Source: Stenotrophomonas sp. ASS1 (GTDB taxonomy: Bacteria > Pseudomonadota > Gammaproteobacteria > Xanthomonadales > Xanthomonadaceae). Taken from it: 64,000 nt of DNA. The stretch spans positions 1,198,001-1,262,000 of the forward strand of contig NZ_CP031167.1 in assembly GCF_004346925.1 (NCBI RefSeq). The letters are read 5' to 3'. A model generated the notes under the pieces. The model was not told the DNA's origin and did not search any database. It saw nothing but the letters and a program-made list of their open reading frames with translations. Position numbers and translations under genes: made by a program. This document shows positions 1 through 13,712 of the stretch, one piece after another. Position 1 is the first letter of the stretch. Every line of letters starts with the position of its first letter.

Positions 1-70
1 GGGGCCATGGTTGATCACCTCGATGAGCGTCGTCATGCTGCGGTCTCGTTGCGAAGAAGGAACCTGGGCG

Positions 71-517
71 ATGATAACCAAACCATTCGTTGGCGTACTG
101 TTGGTTCTGTGTGCGGCCGCAGCATCGGTCTCGGCGGCGGAACCGGCGTGCGTCACGGTGGAGCAGGGCTGGGCGCGGCTGCCGCCGAACCCGTCGATGC
201 CGATGACCGCCGGCTACGGCGTGATCCACAACGGCTGCAGCAAGGCGGTGGCGATCACTGGCGCGACCAGCAGCAGCTTCAATGATGTGTCGCTGCACGA
301 AACCACGATCACGGATGGGGTCAGCCGGATGCGCGCGATCGAGCGTCTGCCGCTGGCACCGGGCGCACGCGCCGAGCTCAAGCCCGGTGGCCTGCATCTG
401 ATGCTGATGCAGGGCAAAGGCGCGTTGAAGGAAGGCCAGGCGCTGCCGCTGCGGCTGCAGCTGCAAGGCGGTGGCGAAGCGAGCGCGACGTTGGTGGTGC
501 GCAAGGCCGCGCCGTAA
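71..517 (+). CDS. Copper chaperone PCu(A)C family protein, periplasmic
   Basis: 148-residue exported protein of the PCu(A)C (DUF461) family. These are periplasmic Cu(I) chaperones that deliver copper to the CuA site of cytochrome oxidases. The N-terminus (residues 1-22) is a typical signal peptide with a hydrophobic core ending SVSA. The family's His/Met copper pattern is visible: SLHETTITDGVSRM in the middle and HLMLM near residue 118. The start is the ATG at 71, preceded by GAAGAAGG at 53-60; an earlier in-frame ATG at 11 would put about 20 non-signal-like residues in front. It stands alone here with no visible CuA-oxidase gene. The family call is firm; the partner is unknown. Confidence 0.88.
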   Translation: MITKPFVGVLLVLCAAAASVSAAEPACVTVEQGWARLPPNPSMPMTAGYGVIHNGCSKAVAITGATSSSFNDVSLHETTITDGVSRMRAIERLPLAPGARAELKPGGLHLMLMQGKGALKEGQALPLRLQLQGGGEASATLVVRKAAP

Positions 518-570
518 GCGCGCGGGGAAACGGGACGCTGCTGCTGACGCAAGGGGTTGGGATGGCCGTC

Positions 571-629
571 GTAGCGTCGAGCTTGCTCGACGGCCCCGGC
601 CTGCAGCAGTCGAGCAAGCTCGACTCTAC
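571..629. repeat. SMAG-type inverted repeat pair (tcgagc...gctcga core)
   Basis: Two imperfect palindromes facing each other. The first begins GTAG at 571 and the second ends CTAC near 628, both with a TCGAGCAAGCTCGA-like core. A third, half copy (GTAGCGTCGAGG) starts at 658. The GTAG terminus matches the SMAG repeats of Stenotrophomonas, which resemble REP elements. They lie in the gap after the copper chaperone gene. Confidence 0.8.
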
Positions 630-693
630 GGATGAGGCGACGATTGGGATGGCTGCCGTAGCGTCGAGGACGCTGGGCGCGAACGGAATATCC

Positions 694-751
694 GGTAGTG
701 CCGGCCGCTGGCCGGCAGGACGCGAAATGCCGGCCAGCGGCCGGCACTACC
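694..751. repeat. SMAG repeat dimer (GTAGTGCCGGCC type)
   Basis: GTAGTGCCGGCCGCTGGCCGG faces CCGGCCAGCGGCCGGCACTAC across a 14-base spacer, so each monomer is itself a hairpin and the pair forms a larger inverted repeat. It lies just after the stop of the minus-strand gene ending at 759 and could act as a 3' mRNA-stabilising structure for it. Confidence 0.9.
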
Positions 752-758
752 AGGGGGC

Positions 759-1484
759 TTACGACCAGTCGTACGAGAACAGCACCGTGCGGCTTTCCGG
801 CTCGTACAGCATCACGATCGCATCGGCACCGGTGGCGCACCAGTTGTAGCCGGCTACGTCGGCCACGGCGAAGAATTTGTTGCCATTGCGGGTGATGATC
901 ACTGTTTCGGCATCGTCCGCAGCGTTGGGGTCATCGGCAGCTTCGGTGAAACCCAGCTCGAATGCCGCGGGAATCTCTGCGGTCTCGGTCCAGTTGCCGA
1001 AACCGATCGGGCCACCCAGCGTATCCAGGTAATCGCGCTCGCTGGCCTCACCCTTGCCGTAGCGCGAGTAGCAGGCGAGGCGGCAATGCGTGGCATGGTA
1101 ATCGCGGGCCTTGGCGTAGCTCTCGCGCATCTGCGCGATGTGTTCCTGCGCATCCTTGTCCTGTACCGCATCACTGATGAAATAGCCCGCGTTGCCGAGG
1201 AAGCGCAACTCGTTGCCGGCGGTCAGTTCGAAGGCGATCCAGTTGGTGCCGGTGAAATCGTTGTGGTGTTCTTCGGTGGTCTCGCCGATGCAGCCGTCAT
1301 ACGGCTCGATCGGGCACAGCATCGTTGCCACCTGGCCGGCCAGTTCCGGGCGCAGCACGCCGAGGTCGATCTTCAGTAGCGGCAGCAGGTGCTGGCCGAG
1401 CCACGCCTGGTCGGCGGGGAAGACATCGGCGGGGAAGGGGACCATGCCGGGCAGCAGGTCGCGCAGTTCAGTCTGGTGGATCAC
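759..1484 (-). CDS. Hypothetical cytosolic protein, 241 aa
   Basis: I do not recognise a family with confidence. The 241-residue product has no signal peptide or membrane segment and is acidic. Visible patterns are MLCPIEPYDGCIGE near residue 50, a ...TNWIAFELTAGNELRFLGN segment, and LGGPIGFGNW near residue 145, which loosely recalls YwqG/DUF1963-type proteins, though not enough to assign. I chose the GTG at 1484 because AAAGGA lies five bases upstream. An upstream extension would translate SMAG repeat sequence and is implausible. The gene is flanked by SMAG dimers on both sides. Confidence 0.7.
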   Translation of the reverse strand: MIHQTELRDLLPGMVPFPADVFPADQAWLGQHLLPLLKIDLGVLRPELAGQVATMLCPIEPYDGCIGETTEEHHNDFTGTNWIAFELTAGNELRFLGNAGYFISDAVQDKDAQEHIAQMRESYAKARDYHATHCRLACYSRYGKGEASERDYLDTLGGPIGFGNWTETAEIPAAFELGFTEAADDPNAADDAETVIITRNGNKFFAVADVAGYNWCATGADAIVMLYEPESRTVLFSYDWS

Positions 1485-1505
1485 GTCAGTCCTTTGAATT
1501 GGATC

Positions 1506-1573
1506 GGTAGTGCCGGCCGCTGGCCGGCATCCGCGATACATCTGGAGGTTGCCGGCCAGCGGCCGGCACTACC
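1506..1573. repeat. SMAG repeat dimer
   Basis: GTAGTGCCGGCCGCTGGCCGGCA and TTGCCGGCCAGCGGCCGGCACTAC face each other across about 20 bases. The dimer lies between the hypothetical gene (stop side at 759) and the 3' end of the thioesterase gene, so it may also act as a termination or RNA-protecting structure for the uvrA operon. Confidence 0.9.
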
Positions 1574-1582
1574 ACAGGCGCG

Positions 1583-1989
1583 TCAGGTCGACGCGTTGCG
1601 GATCGCCTCCGGCAGCGGTGCGCTCTTGCCGGTCTGGGTGTCCATCCAGACCACCACCACGTTGCCGTCCGAATAGAGCTTCGATTCGTCCTGCTGGTCG
1701 ACGATGCGGTGGCCGATGGTCACGCTGCTGTTGCCCAGGCGCTCGACGAACAGCTCGACCAGGATGTCGTTGGGCCACACGATGGGCAGCCGGTAGTTGA
1801 CGTTGGTCGCGGCCACCACCGGTGCGATGCGGTCGGTCATCGACACACCGTCCACACCCAGCATCCAGCGCACGCGCGCTTCTTCCAGGTAGGAGATGTA
1901 CTTGGCATTGTTCACATGGCCCATGCTGTCCATGTCACGCCAGCGCACGCTGATCGGGATGCGGGCCAGGATCTTGTGTTCGCTGCTCA

Positions 1990-1990
<1 letters not shown>
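1583..1990 (-). CDS. Acyl-CoA thioesterase, 4HBT/YbgC-like hotdog fold
   Basis: 135-residue hotdog thioesterase that would hydrolyse acyl-CoA (4-hydroxybenzoyl-CoA thioesterase family). The N-terminal signature RWRDMDSMGHVNNAKYISYLEE carries the catalytic Asp (DMDSMGHVNN) typical of YbgC/FcbC-like enzymes, and length is normal for the family. Its ATG overlaps the TGA of uvrA by one base (TGATG), so it is very likely translationally coupled to uvrA. The substrate cannot be read from sequence. This small 4HBT gene directly behind uvrA has no obvious functional link to DNA repair. Confidence 0.88.
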
Positions 1991-4992
<3,002 letters not shown>

Positions 4993-5140
4993 GGGGGATC
5001 CGGTTGTGGGGGCGTTGGCTGGGTGCCGGGCCAGCAGGGAACGGCAATCGGTCAGCCTACCGAGGTGACCAGATGGGGGCAATGGGCGACAATGCCAGCC
5101 CGATGTCTCACCTGATGAGACCGGCCGACAGCTTTGTGCA

Positions 5141-5203
5141 GAGCCGAGCCATGCTCGGCTGCCGGGACCCCGAACCGTTCAGCCGAGCATGGCCCGGCTC
5201 TAC
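5141..5203. repeat. SMAG-variant inverted repeat (GAGCCGAGCCATGCTCGGCT)
   Basis: The 20-mer at 5141-5160 and its near-perfect inverse at 5181-5200, the latter ending CTAC, form a repeat pair between the divergent uvrA and rplU genes. It has the same architecture as the SMAG dimers but a different loop sequence, so it is a separate subfamily. Confidence 0.8.
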
Positions 5204-5236
5204 AGGGCCCGGTCTCCAGGCCGTTCAGGGGTTGAC

Positions 5237-5266
5237 TTGACCCGCGCCCGCTGATCTGCGTACAAT
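5237..5266 (+). promoter_or_regulatory. Sigma-70-type promoter of rplU-rpmA
   Basis: TTGACC at 5237-5242 and TACAAT at 5261-5266 are separated by 18 bases, about 65 bases upstream of the rplU ATG. A second overlapping TTGACT at 5232 would give a 23-base spacer and is less likely to be the -35. Confidence 0.7.
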
Positions 5267-5331
5267 TCCGCTCCTGTCCGCCCTCGATGGCGGCAGCTCA
5301 GACCACAATAACTACAGAGGAAGGCCTGGTC

Positions 5332-5640
5332 ATGTACGCAGTACTGGTCACCGGCGGTAAGCAATACCGCGTGGCGCAGGGCGAAAAGCTCCGCATTGAA
5401 AAGCTCGAAGTCGAAGTCGGCAGCGAGATCAAGTTTGACAACATCCTGATGCTGGGTGACAGCGACGGCGTGAAGCTGGGCGATGCGCTGAAGGGCGCTG
5501 CCGTCACCGCCAAGGTCCTGTCCCAGGGTCGTGCTGACAAGGTCCGGATCATCAAGTTCCGTCGCCGCAAGCACCACATGAAGCGTCAGGGTCACCGTCA
5601 GTACTACACCGAAATCGAGATCACCGGCATCGCCGGCTAA
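5332..5640 (+). CDS. rplU: 50S ribosomal protein L21
   Basis: 102-residue L21 of the large ribosomal subunit. It starts [19 protein letters not shown] and has the basic [16 protein letters not shown] stretch near the C-terminus that contacts 23S rRNA. The ATG at 5332 follows AGAGGAAGG; in-frame upstream codons belong to the leader. It is the first gene of the conserved rplU-rpmA pair, 18 bases ahead of rpmA, with a strong promoter at 5237-5266. Confidence 0.98.
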   Translation: MYAVLVTGGKQYRVAQGEKLRIEKLEVEVGSEIKFDNILMLGDSDGVKLGDALKGAAVTAKVLSQGRADKVRIIKFRRRKHHMKRQGHRQYYTEIEITGIAG

Positions 5641-5658
5641 GCATCAGGAGAAGCAGTC

Positions 5659-5922
5659 ATGGCACATAAAAAGGGCGTAGGCTCCTCGCGCAACGGTCGC
5701 GACTCCAACCCGAAGTACCTGGGCGTCAAGATCTTCGGCGGCCAGGCCATCGAAGCCGGCAACATCATCGTGCGTCAGCGCGGCACCCAGTTCCACCCGG
5801 GTTCGGGCGTTGGCCTGGGCCGTGACCACACCCTGTTCGCCCTCGTGGACGGCAAGGTGGAGTTCTCGGTCAAGGGCGCCAAGAAGCGTCGCACCGTCAG
5901 CATCGTCTCGGCCGACGCCTGA
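5659..5922 (+). CDS. rpmA: 50S ribosomal protein L27
   Basis: 87-residue L27, whose flexible N-terminus reaches the peptidyl-transferase centre. It begins [19 protein letters not shown], the standard unprocessed form without the Firmicutes-type cleavable extension. The start follows AGGAG at 5646. It is cotranscribed with rplU and ends before a strong hairpin at 5972-5996. obgE follows about 180 bases later, the common rplU-rpmA-obgE order. Confidence 0.98.
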   Translation: MAHKKGVGSSRNGRDSNPKYLGVKIFGGQAIEAGNIIVRQRGTQFHPGSGVGLGRDHTLFALVDGKVEFSVKGAKKRRTVSIVSADA

Positions 5923-5971
5923 TCCAGGCATCGCCGGCACCCGTGCCTCGGCATGGGGGTGCTGCATGAAG

Positions 5972-5996
5972 AGCCCCGCTTCGGCGGGGCTTTTCG
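5972..5996 (+). terminator. Intrinsic terminator after rpmA
   Basis: AGCCCCGC-TTCG-GCGGGGCT followed by TTTTCGTT: a perfect eight-base stem with a UUCG-type tetraloop and a U-rich tail. A degenerate half SMAG (TTGCCGGCCAGCGGCTGGCA) follows at about 6027-6048. Confidence 0.85.
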
Positions 5997-6000
5997 TTAG

Positions 6001-7152
<1,152 letters not shown>

Positions 7153-7172
7153 TGCTGTTGTGGTTCCATGCG

Positions 7173-7199
7173 AAAAACCCGGCTTCGGCCGGGTTTTTC
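7173..7199 (+). terminator. Intrinsic terminator after obgE
   Basis: AAAACCCGGC-TTCG-GCCGGGTTTTT gives a stable stem with poly-U on the plus strand. It is followed directly by a SMAG palindrome and then by the oppositely oriented rpsT terminator. Confidence 0.85.
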
Positions 7200-7204
7200 A
7201 TTTT

Positions 7205-7237
7205 CCGGTAGTGCCGGCCAGCGGCCGGCACTACCGG
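7205..7237. repeat. Single SMAG palindrome
   Basis: A 33-base near-perfect palindrome CCGGTAGTGCCGGCC...GGCCGGCACTACCGG, with GTAG at both ends. It lies exactly between the converging obgE and rpsT terminators. Confidence 0.85.
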
Positions 7238-7246
7238 ATCGCTGGC

Positions 7247-7275
7247 AACAAAAAACCCGGCCGGGGCCGGGTTCT
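7247..7275 (-). terminator. Intrinsic terminator of rpsT (minus strand)
   Basis: Read on the minus strand, AACCCGGCC-CC-GGCCGGGTTTTTTG forms a GC-rich stem with a run of six U, about 45 bases after the rpsT stop. Confidence 0.8.
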
Positions 7276-7318
7276 TGTCTGCTGCCCGACCCCGAAGGGG
7301 CAGGGCGGCAACGCCGGA

Positions 7319-7588
7319 TCAGGCGGCCTTGAGGGCCTTGATGCGGTCGTTCAGGCGGCTCTTGTGGCGAGCAGCCTTGTTCTTGTGGATCAGGCCACGC
7401 GCGCTGAAGCGATCCAGGATCGGCTGGGCAACGGCGAAGGCGGCTTCGGCGCCGGCGGCATCGTTGGCGTCCAGCGCCTTGATCACTTTCTTGACAGCGG
7501 TGCGCAGCATCGAGCGCTGAGCCACGTTGCGCGCGTTGCGCACGACGGTCTGCTTGGCGCGCTTCTTGGCGGACTTGATATTGGCCAC
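7319..7588 (-). CDS. rpsT: 30S ribosomal protein S20
   Basis: 89-residue S20, a primary 16S rRNA-binding protein of the small subunit. The sequence [19 protein letters not shown] is the family hallmark, and the protein is Lys/Arg/Ala-rich and helical. It is monocistronic, divergent from murJ, with a promoter at 7638-7666 and its own terminator. This rpsT|murJ-ribF-ileS arrangement matches the rpsT-ribF-ileS neighbourhood of other gammaproteobacteria. Confidence 0.98.
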   Translation of the reverse strand: MANIKSAKKRAKQTVVRNARNVAQRSMLRTAVKKVIKALDANDAAGAEAAFAVAQPILDRFSARGLIHKNKAARHKSRLNDRIKALKAA

Positions 7589-7637
7589 GGTGGTGGTTTC
7601 CTGAAAAAATCGGTGTTATGGGAACAGCAAGCTAGCT

Positions 7638-7666
7638 AGTATGATGGCCCGAGAAATGCACGTCAA
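7638..7666 (-). promoter_or_regulatory. Sigma-70-type promoter of rpsT
   Basis: On the minus strand TTGACG (7666-7661) and CATACT (7643-7638) are spaced by 17 bases, about 50 bases before the rpsT start. Confidence 0.6.
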
Positions 7667-7690
7667 GTCGATTGTCAAGAGGGACGCTGA

Positions 7691-9310
7691 GTGAGTTCAC
7701 CGAAGATGTTGCGAGGCCTGCTGTCGTTCAGCAGCATGACCATGGTCTCGCGGGTGCTCGGACTTGTCCGTGACCAGGTGATCACCACCACGTTCGGCAC
7801 CAATGCGGTTACCGATGCGTTCTGGGTTGCCTTCAGGGTACCCAATTTCCTGCGCCGGTTGTTCGCCGAAGGCTCTTTCGCCACCGCTTTCGTGCCGGTG
7901 TTCACGGAAGTGAAGGAAACCCGCAGCCATGCCGAGCTGCGTGAACTGATGGCCCGCACCGCCGGCACCCTGGGTGGGGTGCTGATGCTGGTCACCGCGC
8001 TGGCGCTGATCTTCGCGCCGCAGCTGGCGGTCGCATTCTCGAGTGGTGCTGATACCGACCCGGTCAAGCAGACCCTGCTGGTCGACCTGTTCCGCCTGAC
8101 CTTCCCGTTCCTGTTGTTCGTCTCGTTGACCGCGCTGGCCGGTGGCGCGCTGAACAGCTTCCAGCGTTTCGCGATGCCAGCGCTGACCCCGGTCATCCTC
8201 AACCTGTGCATGATCGCCGGTGCGCTATGGCTGGCGCCGCGGCTGGGCGGCACCCCGGAAAAACAGATCCTGGCGCTGGGCTGGGCGGTACTCGCCGCCG
8301 GCATCCTGCAGCTGCTGTTCCAGCTGCCCTCGCTGAAGGGCATCAACCTGCTGACCCTGCCGCGCTGGGGCTGGCGCCATCCGGGCGTGCGCAAGGTGCT
8401 GACGCTGATGGTGCCGACCCTGTTCGGTTCGTCGGTGGCGCAGATCAACCTGTTGCTGGATACCCTCATCGCGGCCAAGCTGACCGACGGCTCGCAGTCG
8501 TGGCTGTCGCTGGCCGATCGCTTCCTGGAGCTGCCGCTGGGTGTGTTCGGCGTGGCGCTGGGCACGGTGATCCTGCCGGCGCTGGCCCGCCATCACGTCA
8601 GCACCGACCGCGAGGGTTTCTCGCGCTCGCTGGACTGGGGCCTGCGGATGACCCTGCTGATCTCGGTGCCGGCCATGCTGGGCCTGCTGCTGCTGGCCGA
8701 GCCGCTGATCGCCACTCTGTTCCAGTACCGCCAGTTCACCGCCTTCGATACCCGCATGACCGCGCTGTCGGTGTACGGCCTGAGTTTCGGCCTGCCGGCG
8801 TTCGCCCTGCTGAAGGTGGTGCTGCCGGCGTTCTATGCCCGCCAGGACACCAAGACCCCGGTCCGTGCCGGTGTGGCCGCGCTGGTGGCCAACATGGTGT
8901 TCAACTTCGCCCTGCTGGCCATGCTCTACCAGGTCATGGTGCCGGACGAGCTGAAGGCGCAGGGCGTGATGGCGGCCATCGGCAAGCAGCCGGGCCTGCA
9001 CCTGGCGCTGGGCATCGCCAGCGCACTGTCCAGTTACCTGAACCTGGGCCTGCTCTGGTACTGGCTGGGCAAGACCGATGTCTACCAGCGCCGGCCGGGC
9101 TGGGGCGGCTACCTGGTGCGGCTGCTGCTGGCCTGTGCGGCCATGGTCGGCGTGCTGTTGGCCCTGCTGCACTGGGTTCCCGACTTCACCGTCATGGACA
9201 AATGGCACCGTATCGGTGGCCTGATGCTGCTGGTCGGCGGCGGTGGCGCGACCTATGCGGTGGCCATGCTGGCGATGGGCTTCCGCCCGCGCGACCTGCG
9301 TGGGCATTGA
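7691..9310 (+). CDS. murJ: Lipid II flippase MurJ
   Basis: 539-residue polytopic inner-membrane protein of the MviN/MurJ family (MOP superfamily), which flips lipid II across the membrane for peptidoglycan synthesis. The N-terminus LLSFSSMTMVSRVLGLVRDQVI and the conserved RVPNFLRRLFAEGSFATAFVPV block are diagnostic. About 14 hydrophobic segments are spread over the length. The start is GTG at 7691, with GAGGGA just upstream. It heads a plus-strand cluster with ribF, ileS, lspA and ispH; the gap to ribF is about 75 bases. Confidence 0.96.
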   Translation: MSSPKMLRGLLSFSSMTMVSRVLGLVRDQVITTTFGTNAVTDAFWVAFRVPNFLRRLFAEGSFATAFVPVFTEVKETRSHAELRELMARTAGTLGGVLMLVTALALIFAPQLAVAFSSGADTDPVKQTLLVDLFRLTFPFLLFVSLTALAGGALNSFQRFAMPALTPVILNLCMIAGALWLAPRLGGTPEKQILALGWAVLAAGILQLLFQLPSLKGINLLTLPRWGWRHPGVRKVLTLMVPTLFGSSVAQINLLLDTLIAAKLTDGSQSWLSLADRFLELPLGVFGVALGTVILPALARHHVSTDREGFSRSLDWGLRMTLLISVPAMLGLLLLAEPLIATLFQYRQFTAFDTRMTALSVYGLSFGLPAFALLKVVLPAFYARQDTKTPVRAGVAALVANMVFNFALLAMLYQVMVPDELKAQGVMAAIGKQPGLHLALGIASALSSYLNLGLLWYWLGKTDVYQRRPGWGGYLVRLLLACAAMVGVLLALLHWVPDFTVMDKWHRIGGLMLLVGGGGATYAVAMLAMGFRPRDLRGH

Positions 9311-9385
9311 TCGCGGCCCGTGGCGGCTATACTTCAGGGTTACACCATTGAAGCAGCGGCCCCGGTCGGGCCGGAACGAGAGTTG

Positions 9386-10333
9386 ATGAGCAGGCTGTTC
9401 AGAAGCGTCGAGGGCGGGGAGCTGTTCCCCAACGGAAGCGTGGTCTGTATCGGTGCATTCGACGGCCTCCACCTGGGCCATCGTGCGCTGGTCCGCCACG
9501 CGGTTGCCCGCGCGCGCGCCTTGGGCGTGGCCGCGGTGGCCGTGGCGTTCGAGCCGCTGCCGCGTGAATTCTTCGCCCAGGGCACGCCGCCGCCGCGGCT
9601 GACCCTGGCGCGCAGCAAGGTCGAGATCCTGCGCGAGCTCGGCGTCGATGCGATCGGCCTGTTGCGTTTCGACGCGGCGATGGCGGCGATGCCGGCCGAG
9701 ACCTTCGTGCGCCAGTTGCTGGTCAATCGCCTGAGTGCGCGTGAGGTCTGGATCGGGCCGGAGTTCTGCTTCGGCAACCGCCGCCGCGGCGACCTGGCCC
9801 TGCTGCAGCAGCTCGGCGCCGAGCTCGGCTTCAGCGCCGGCGAGATCGAAGCGGTCGATCTGCACGGCGAGCGCATCTCCAGCACCCGCATCCGCCAGCT
9901 GCTGCAGGACGGCGATTTCGCCCGTGCCGGCGATCTGCTCGGCCGTCCCTACGCGATCAGCGGGCGGGTGGTGCGTGGGCGCCAGCTCGGCCGCACGCTG
10001 GGCTTCCCCACCGCCAACCTGCGGTTCCCGAAGACCCCGGCGCTGTCGGGCATCTACGCGACCTGGGTGCACGGCGTGTTCGACCAGCCGTGGCCGTCGG
10101 TGTCCAGCTTCGGCACGCGGCCGACGGTGGACGGCGTGGAGCCGCTGCTGGAAGCGCACCTGTTTGATTTCCAGGGCGACCTGTACGGGCGCCACATCGA
10201 CGTGGAGTTCGTCGCCAAGCTGCGCGACGAAGAGAAATTCAATGATCTGGCGGCGCTGACCGACCAGATGCACCGCGATGCCGAACAGGCGCGCGCCATC
10301 CTTTCCGAACATAGATTGCGAGCCACTGCGTGA
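9386..10333 (+). CDS. ribF: Bifunctional riboflavin kinase / FAD synthetase
   Basis: 315-residue enzyme making FMN from riboflavin and then FAD. The N-terminal FAD synthetase (nucleotidyltransferase) domain shows [11 protein letters not shown] near residue 25. The C-terminal flavokinase domain shows [19 protein letters not shown] near residue 200. I chose the ATG at 9386; upstream codons have no family match. The last four bases overlap the ileS GTG (GTGA), indicating translational coupling. No FMN riboswitch is apparent upstream. Confidence 0.96.
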   Translation: MSRLFRSVEGGELFPNGSVVCIGAFDGLHLGHRALVRHAVARARALGVAAVAVAFEPLPREFFAQGTPPPRLTLARSKVEILRELGVDAIGLLRFDAAMAAMPAETFVRQLLVNRLSAREVWIGPEFCFGNRRRGDLALLQQLGAELGFSAGEIEAVDLHGERISSTRIRQLLQDGDFARAGDLLGRPYAISGRVVRGRQLGRTLGFPTANLRFPKTPALSGIYATWVHGVFDQPWPSVSSFGTRPTVDGVEPLLEAHLFDFQGDLYGRHIDVEFVAKLRDEEKFNDLAALTDQMHRDAEQARAILSEHRLRATA

Positions 10334-13161
10334 GCCAGGACTACAAGACCACCCTGAACCTGCCAGCCACCGAATTCCCGATGCGCGGCGACCTGCCCAA
10401 GCGCGAGCCGGGCATTCTGGCGCGGTGGGAAGAGCAGGGGCTCTACCAGCAGCTGCGCGAAAACGCCGCCGGCCGCCCGCTGTTCGTGCTGCACGACGGC
10501 CCGCCGTACGCCAACGGCCGCATCCATCTCGGCCACGCGGTCAACAAGATCCTGAAGGACATCATCGTCAAGTCGCGCTACCTGGCCGGCTTCGATGCGC
10601 CCTACGTGCCGGGCTGGGACTGCCACGGCCTGCCGATCGAGATCGCGGTCGAGAAGAAGTGGGGCAAGGTCGGCACCAAGCTCGACGCCGTCGAATTCCG
10701 CCAGAAGTGCCGCGAGTTCGCCGAAGAGCAGATCAACATCCAGCGCGTGGACTTCAAGCGCCTGGGCGTGACCGGCGACTGGGACAACCCGTACAAGACC
10801 TTGAGCTTCGACTTCGAAGCCAACGAGATCCGTGCGCTGGCCAAGGTCGTGGCCAATGGCCACCTGGTGCGTGGCGCCAAGCCGGTGTACTGGTGCTTCG
10901 ACTGTGGCTCGGCGCTGGCCGAGGCCGAGATCGAATACCAGGAAAAGGAATCGCCGGCGATCGACGTCGCCTACGCCGCGCGCGATGCGCAGGCCATCGG
11001 CCAGGCGTTCGGCGTGAGCGTGCCGGCCGATGTGGAAGTGGCCGTGCCGATCTGGACCACCACCCCGTGGACGCTGCCGGCTTCGCTGGCGGTGTCGCTG
11101 GGCGCGGAGATCAACTACGTGCTGGCCGAAGGCCCGGCGCACAACGGCAAGCGCCGTTGGCTGGTGCTGGCCGCGGCCCTGGCCGAGCGCGCGCTGCAGC
11201 GCTATGGCGTCGAAAACGTGGTGCTGCACGGTGAAACCACCGGTGCCGCGCTGGAGAACCAGCTGCTGGCGCACCCGTTCTACCCGGAGCGCGAGATCCT
11301 GGTGCTCAACGGCGAGCACGTCTCCGACGAGGACGGTACCGGTGCGGTGCACACCGCCCCCGGCCACGGCCAGGAAGACTTCGTGGTCAGCCAGAAGTAC
11401 GGCCTGCTGGACAAGTACAACGCCGGCCAGGTGACCCCGATCGACGGTCGTGGCGTGTACCTGGAATCGACCCCGCCGGCCGGTGACGTGGTGCTGGCTG
11501 GCCAGCACCTGTGGAAGGCGCAGGAGGCCATCGTCGGCGTGCTGCGCGACAACGGTTCGCTGCTGGCCTTCCACCCGATCCGCCACAGCTACCCGCACTG
11601 CTGGCGCCACAAGACGCCGGTGGTGTTCCGCGCCACCCCGCAGTGGTTCATCTCGATGGACAAGGCCAACCTGCGCAACGATGCGCTGGCCGCCATCGAT
11701 ACCGTCGGCTGGTTCCCGACCTGGGGCAAGGCGCGCATCCAGAGCATGGTCGACGGTCGTCCGGACTGGACCATCTCGCGCCAGCGCACCTGGGGCGTGC
11801 CGATCGCCCTGTTCACCCATCGCCAGACCGGCGAGATCCACCCGCGTTCGGTGGAGCTGATGCAGCAGGTCGCCGACCGCGTCGAAGCCGAGGGCATCGA
11901 CGTGTGGTATTCGCTGGATGCTGCTGAACTGCTGGGCGCCGAAGCGGCCGACTACGAGAAGGTCACCGACATCCTCGACGTCTGGTTCGACTCGGGCGTG
12001 ACCCATGAAGGCGTGCTTGCGGCGCGTGGCTTCGGCAAGCCGGCCGACCTGTACCTGGAAGGTTCCGACCAGCACCGCGGCTGGTTCCAGTCCTCGCTGC
12101 TGACCGGCGTGGCGATCGACAAGCGCGCGCCGTACAAGCAGTGCCTGACCCACGGCTTCACCGTGGACGAGCACGGCCGCAAGATGTCCAAGTCGCTGGG
12201 CAACGGCATCGAGCCGCAGGACATCATGAACAAGCTGGGCGCGGACATCCTGCGCCTGTGGATCGCCTCGGCCGACTACAGCAACGAGATGTCGCTGTCG
12301 CAGGAGATCCTCAAGCGCAACGCCGACGCCTACCGTCGCCTGCGCAACACCGCACGCTTCCTGCTCGGCAACCTGGACGGTTTCGATCCGGCCCAGCACC
12401 TGCAGCCGCTCGACCAGATGGTCGCGCTGGACCGCTGGATCGTGCATCGCGCGTGGGAGCTGCAGGAGAAGATCAAGGCGGCCTACGACGGCTACAACAT
12501 GGCCGAGATCGTGCAGCTGCTGCTGAACTTCTGCAGCGTGGACCTGGGCTCGCTGTACCTGGACGTGACCAAGGACCGCCTGTACACGATGCCGACCGAT
12601 TCGCACGGTCGCCGTTCGGCACAGAGCGCGATGTACCACATCGCCGAAGCGTTCACCCGCTGGGTGGCGCCGATCCTGACCTTCACCGCTGACGAGCTGT
12701 GGGGCTATCTGCCGGGCGAGCATGCCGGCCATGTGCTGTTCACCACCTGGTACGACGGCCTGGCGCCGCTGCCGGCCGATGCCCAGCTCAACGCCGCCGA
12801 CTTCGACCAGCTGCTGGCCGTGCGCGAGCAGGTGGCCAAGGTGCTCGAGCCGATGCGTGCCAACGGCGCGATCGGTGCCGCGCTGGAAGCGGAAATCACG
12901 ATCGCCGCCAGCGAAGAGCAGGCCGCGCGCTGGCAGCCGCTGGCCGATGAACTGCGTTTCCTGTTCATCAGTGGCGACGTGCAGGTGCGCCCGGCGACCA
13001 CCGACGAGGTGTTCGTCAGCGCCCAGCCGACCACCAAGGCCAAGTGCGTGCGCTGCTGGCACCACCGCGCCGACGTCGGCAGCAACGCCGACCACCCGGA
13101 ACTGTGCGGCCGCTGCGTGAGCAACATCACCGGCGCCGGTGAAGTGCGGAGCTGGTTCTGA
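10330..13161 (+). CDS. ileS: Isoleucyl-tRNA synthetase
   Basis: 943-residue class I aminoacyl-tRNA synthetase charging tRNA-Ile. The HIGH-type motif is [14 protein letters not shown] (HLGH at residues 66-69) and KMSKS is within [10 protein letters not shown] near residue 618. The CP1 editing domain lies between them. A C-terminal zinc ribbon with two Cys pairs (CVRC...CGRC) marks the usual bacterial type. It starts at GTG, overlapping the end of ribF by four bases, and its TGA overlaps the lspA ATG by one base. Confidence 0.98.
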   Translation: MSQDYKTTLNLPATEFPMRGDLPKREPGILARWEEQGLYQQLRENAAGRPLFVLHDGPPYANGRIHLGHAVNKILKDIIVKSRYLAGFDAPYVPGWDCHGLPIEIAVEKKWGKVGTKLDAVEFRQKCREFAEEQINIQRVDFKRLGVTGDWDNPYKTLSFDFEANEIRALAKVVANGHLVRGAKPVYWCFDCGSALAEAEIEYQEKESPAIDVAYAARDAQAIGQAFGVSVPADVEVAVPIWTTTPWTLPASLAVSLGAEINYVLAEGPAHNGKRRWLVLAAALAERALQRYGVENVVLHGETTGAALENQLLAHPFYPEREILVLNGEHVSDEDGTGAVHTAPGHGQEDFVVSQKYGLLDKYNAGQVTPIDGRGVYLESTPPAGDVVLAGQHLWKAQEAIVGVLRDNGSLLAFHPIRHSYPHCWRHKTPVVFRATPQWFISMDKANLRNDALAAIDTVGWFPTWGKARIQSMVDGRPDWTISRQRTWGVPIALFTHRQTGEIHPRSVELMQQVADRVEAEGIDVWYSLDAAELLGAEAADYEKVTDILDVWFDSGVTHEGVLAARGFGKPADLYLEGSDQHRGWFQSSLLTGVAIDKRAPYKQCLTHGFTVDEHGRKMSKSLGNGIEPQDIMNKLGADILRLWIASADYSNEMSLSQEILKRNADAYRRLRNTARFLLGNLDGFDPAQHLQPLDQMVALDRWIVHRAWELQEKIKAAYDGYNMAEIVQLLLNFCSVDLGSLYLDVTKDRLYTMPTDSHGRRSAQSAMYHIAEAFTRWVAPILTFTADELWGYLPGEHAGHVLFTTWYDGLAPLPADAQLNAADFDQLLAVREQVAKVLEPMRANGAIGAALEAEITIAASEEQAARWQPLADELRFLFISGDVQVRPATTDEVFVSAQPTTKAKCVRCWHHRADVGSNADHPELCGRCVSNITGAGEVRSWF

Positions 13162-13685
13162 TGGCCGCGCCCCGTCCGCATCCGAACGCCCTGGTCTGGC
13201 TGCTGCTGTCGGCCGCCATCATCGGCCTGGACCAGTGGTCCAAGGCCTGGGTGTTGTCGAGCCTGCCGGAGTTCCAGCCAGTGGTGGTCATCGACGGCTT
13301 CTGGAACTGGTACCGCACCTACAACACCGGTGCCGCGTTCAGTTTCCTGAGCGACGCCGGTGGCTGGCAGAAACACTTCTTCACCGTGTTGGCGATCGTC
13401 ATCAGCGGCCTGATGGCCTGGTGGCTGCGTAGCACTGCCCGCGGCAACTGGAAGGCCGCGGTGCCGTACGCGCTGATCATCGGCGGCGCGATCGGCAACG
13501 TGATCGACCGCCAGGTGCATGGCCATGTGGTCGACTTCATCCAGTGGTACGTGGGCAGCTACACCTGGCCCTCGTTCAACATCGCCGATTCGGCCATCGT
13601 GGTGGGTGCCATCGGCATCGCCCTGTTTGGCCTGTTCGACGGCAAGTCCGCCAAAAAGGCGGATAATGCCAACCCGAAACCGTAA
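13161..13685 (+). CDS. lspA: Lipoprotein signal peptidase (signal peptidase II)
   Basis: 174-residue inner-membrane aspartyl protease that cleaves prolipoprotein signal peptides. Four membrane segments are visible. The catalytic aspartates are D125 in HVVDF and D143 in FNIADS, with the conserved GNVIDR at residues 112-117 and NTGAAFS at 55-61. The start overlaps the ileS stop by one base (TGATG). ispH follows after 27 bases; the fkpB gene found between them in E. coli is absent. Confidence 0.97.
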   Translation: MAAPRPHPNALVWLLLSAAIIGLDQWSKAWVLSSLPEFQPVVVIDGFWNWYRTYNTGAAFSFLSDAGGWQKHFFTVLAIVISGLMAWWLRSTARGNWKAAVPYALIIGGAIGNVIDRQVHGHVVDFIQWYVGSYTWPSFNIADSAIVVGAIGIALFGLFDGKSAKKADNANPKP

Positions 13686-13712
13686 GCCGGCCGCTGCCGG
13701 GAGACTGAACTG

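Noticed and set aside
1..70. End of an upstream gene at the left edge (TGA at 12-14)
   Set aside because: Only a few codons are visible and nothing supports a specific frame.
9311..9385. FMN riboswitch before ribF
   Set aside because: The gap is only about 75 bases and lacks the conserved RFN sequence blocks; ribF follows murJ in the same cluster.
8225..10312. Long minus-strand open frames opposite murJ, ribF and ileS (up to 1013 codons)
   Set aside because: Antisense shadows with Arg/His/Gln-rich repetitive composition and no recognisable motifs; the plus strand carries complete conserved genes.
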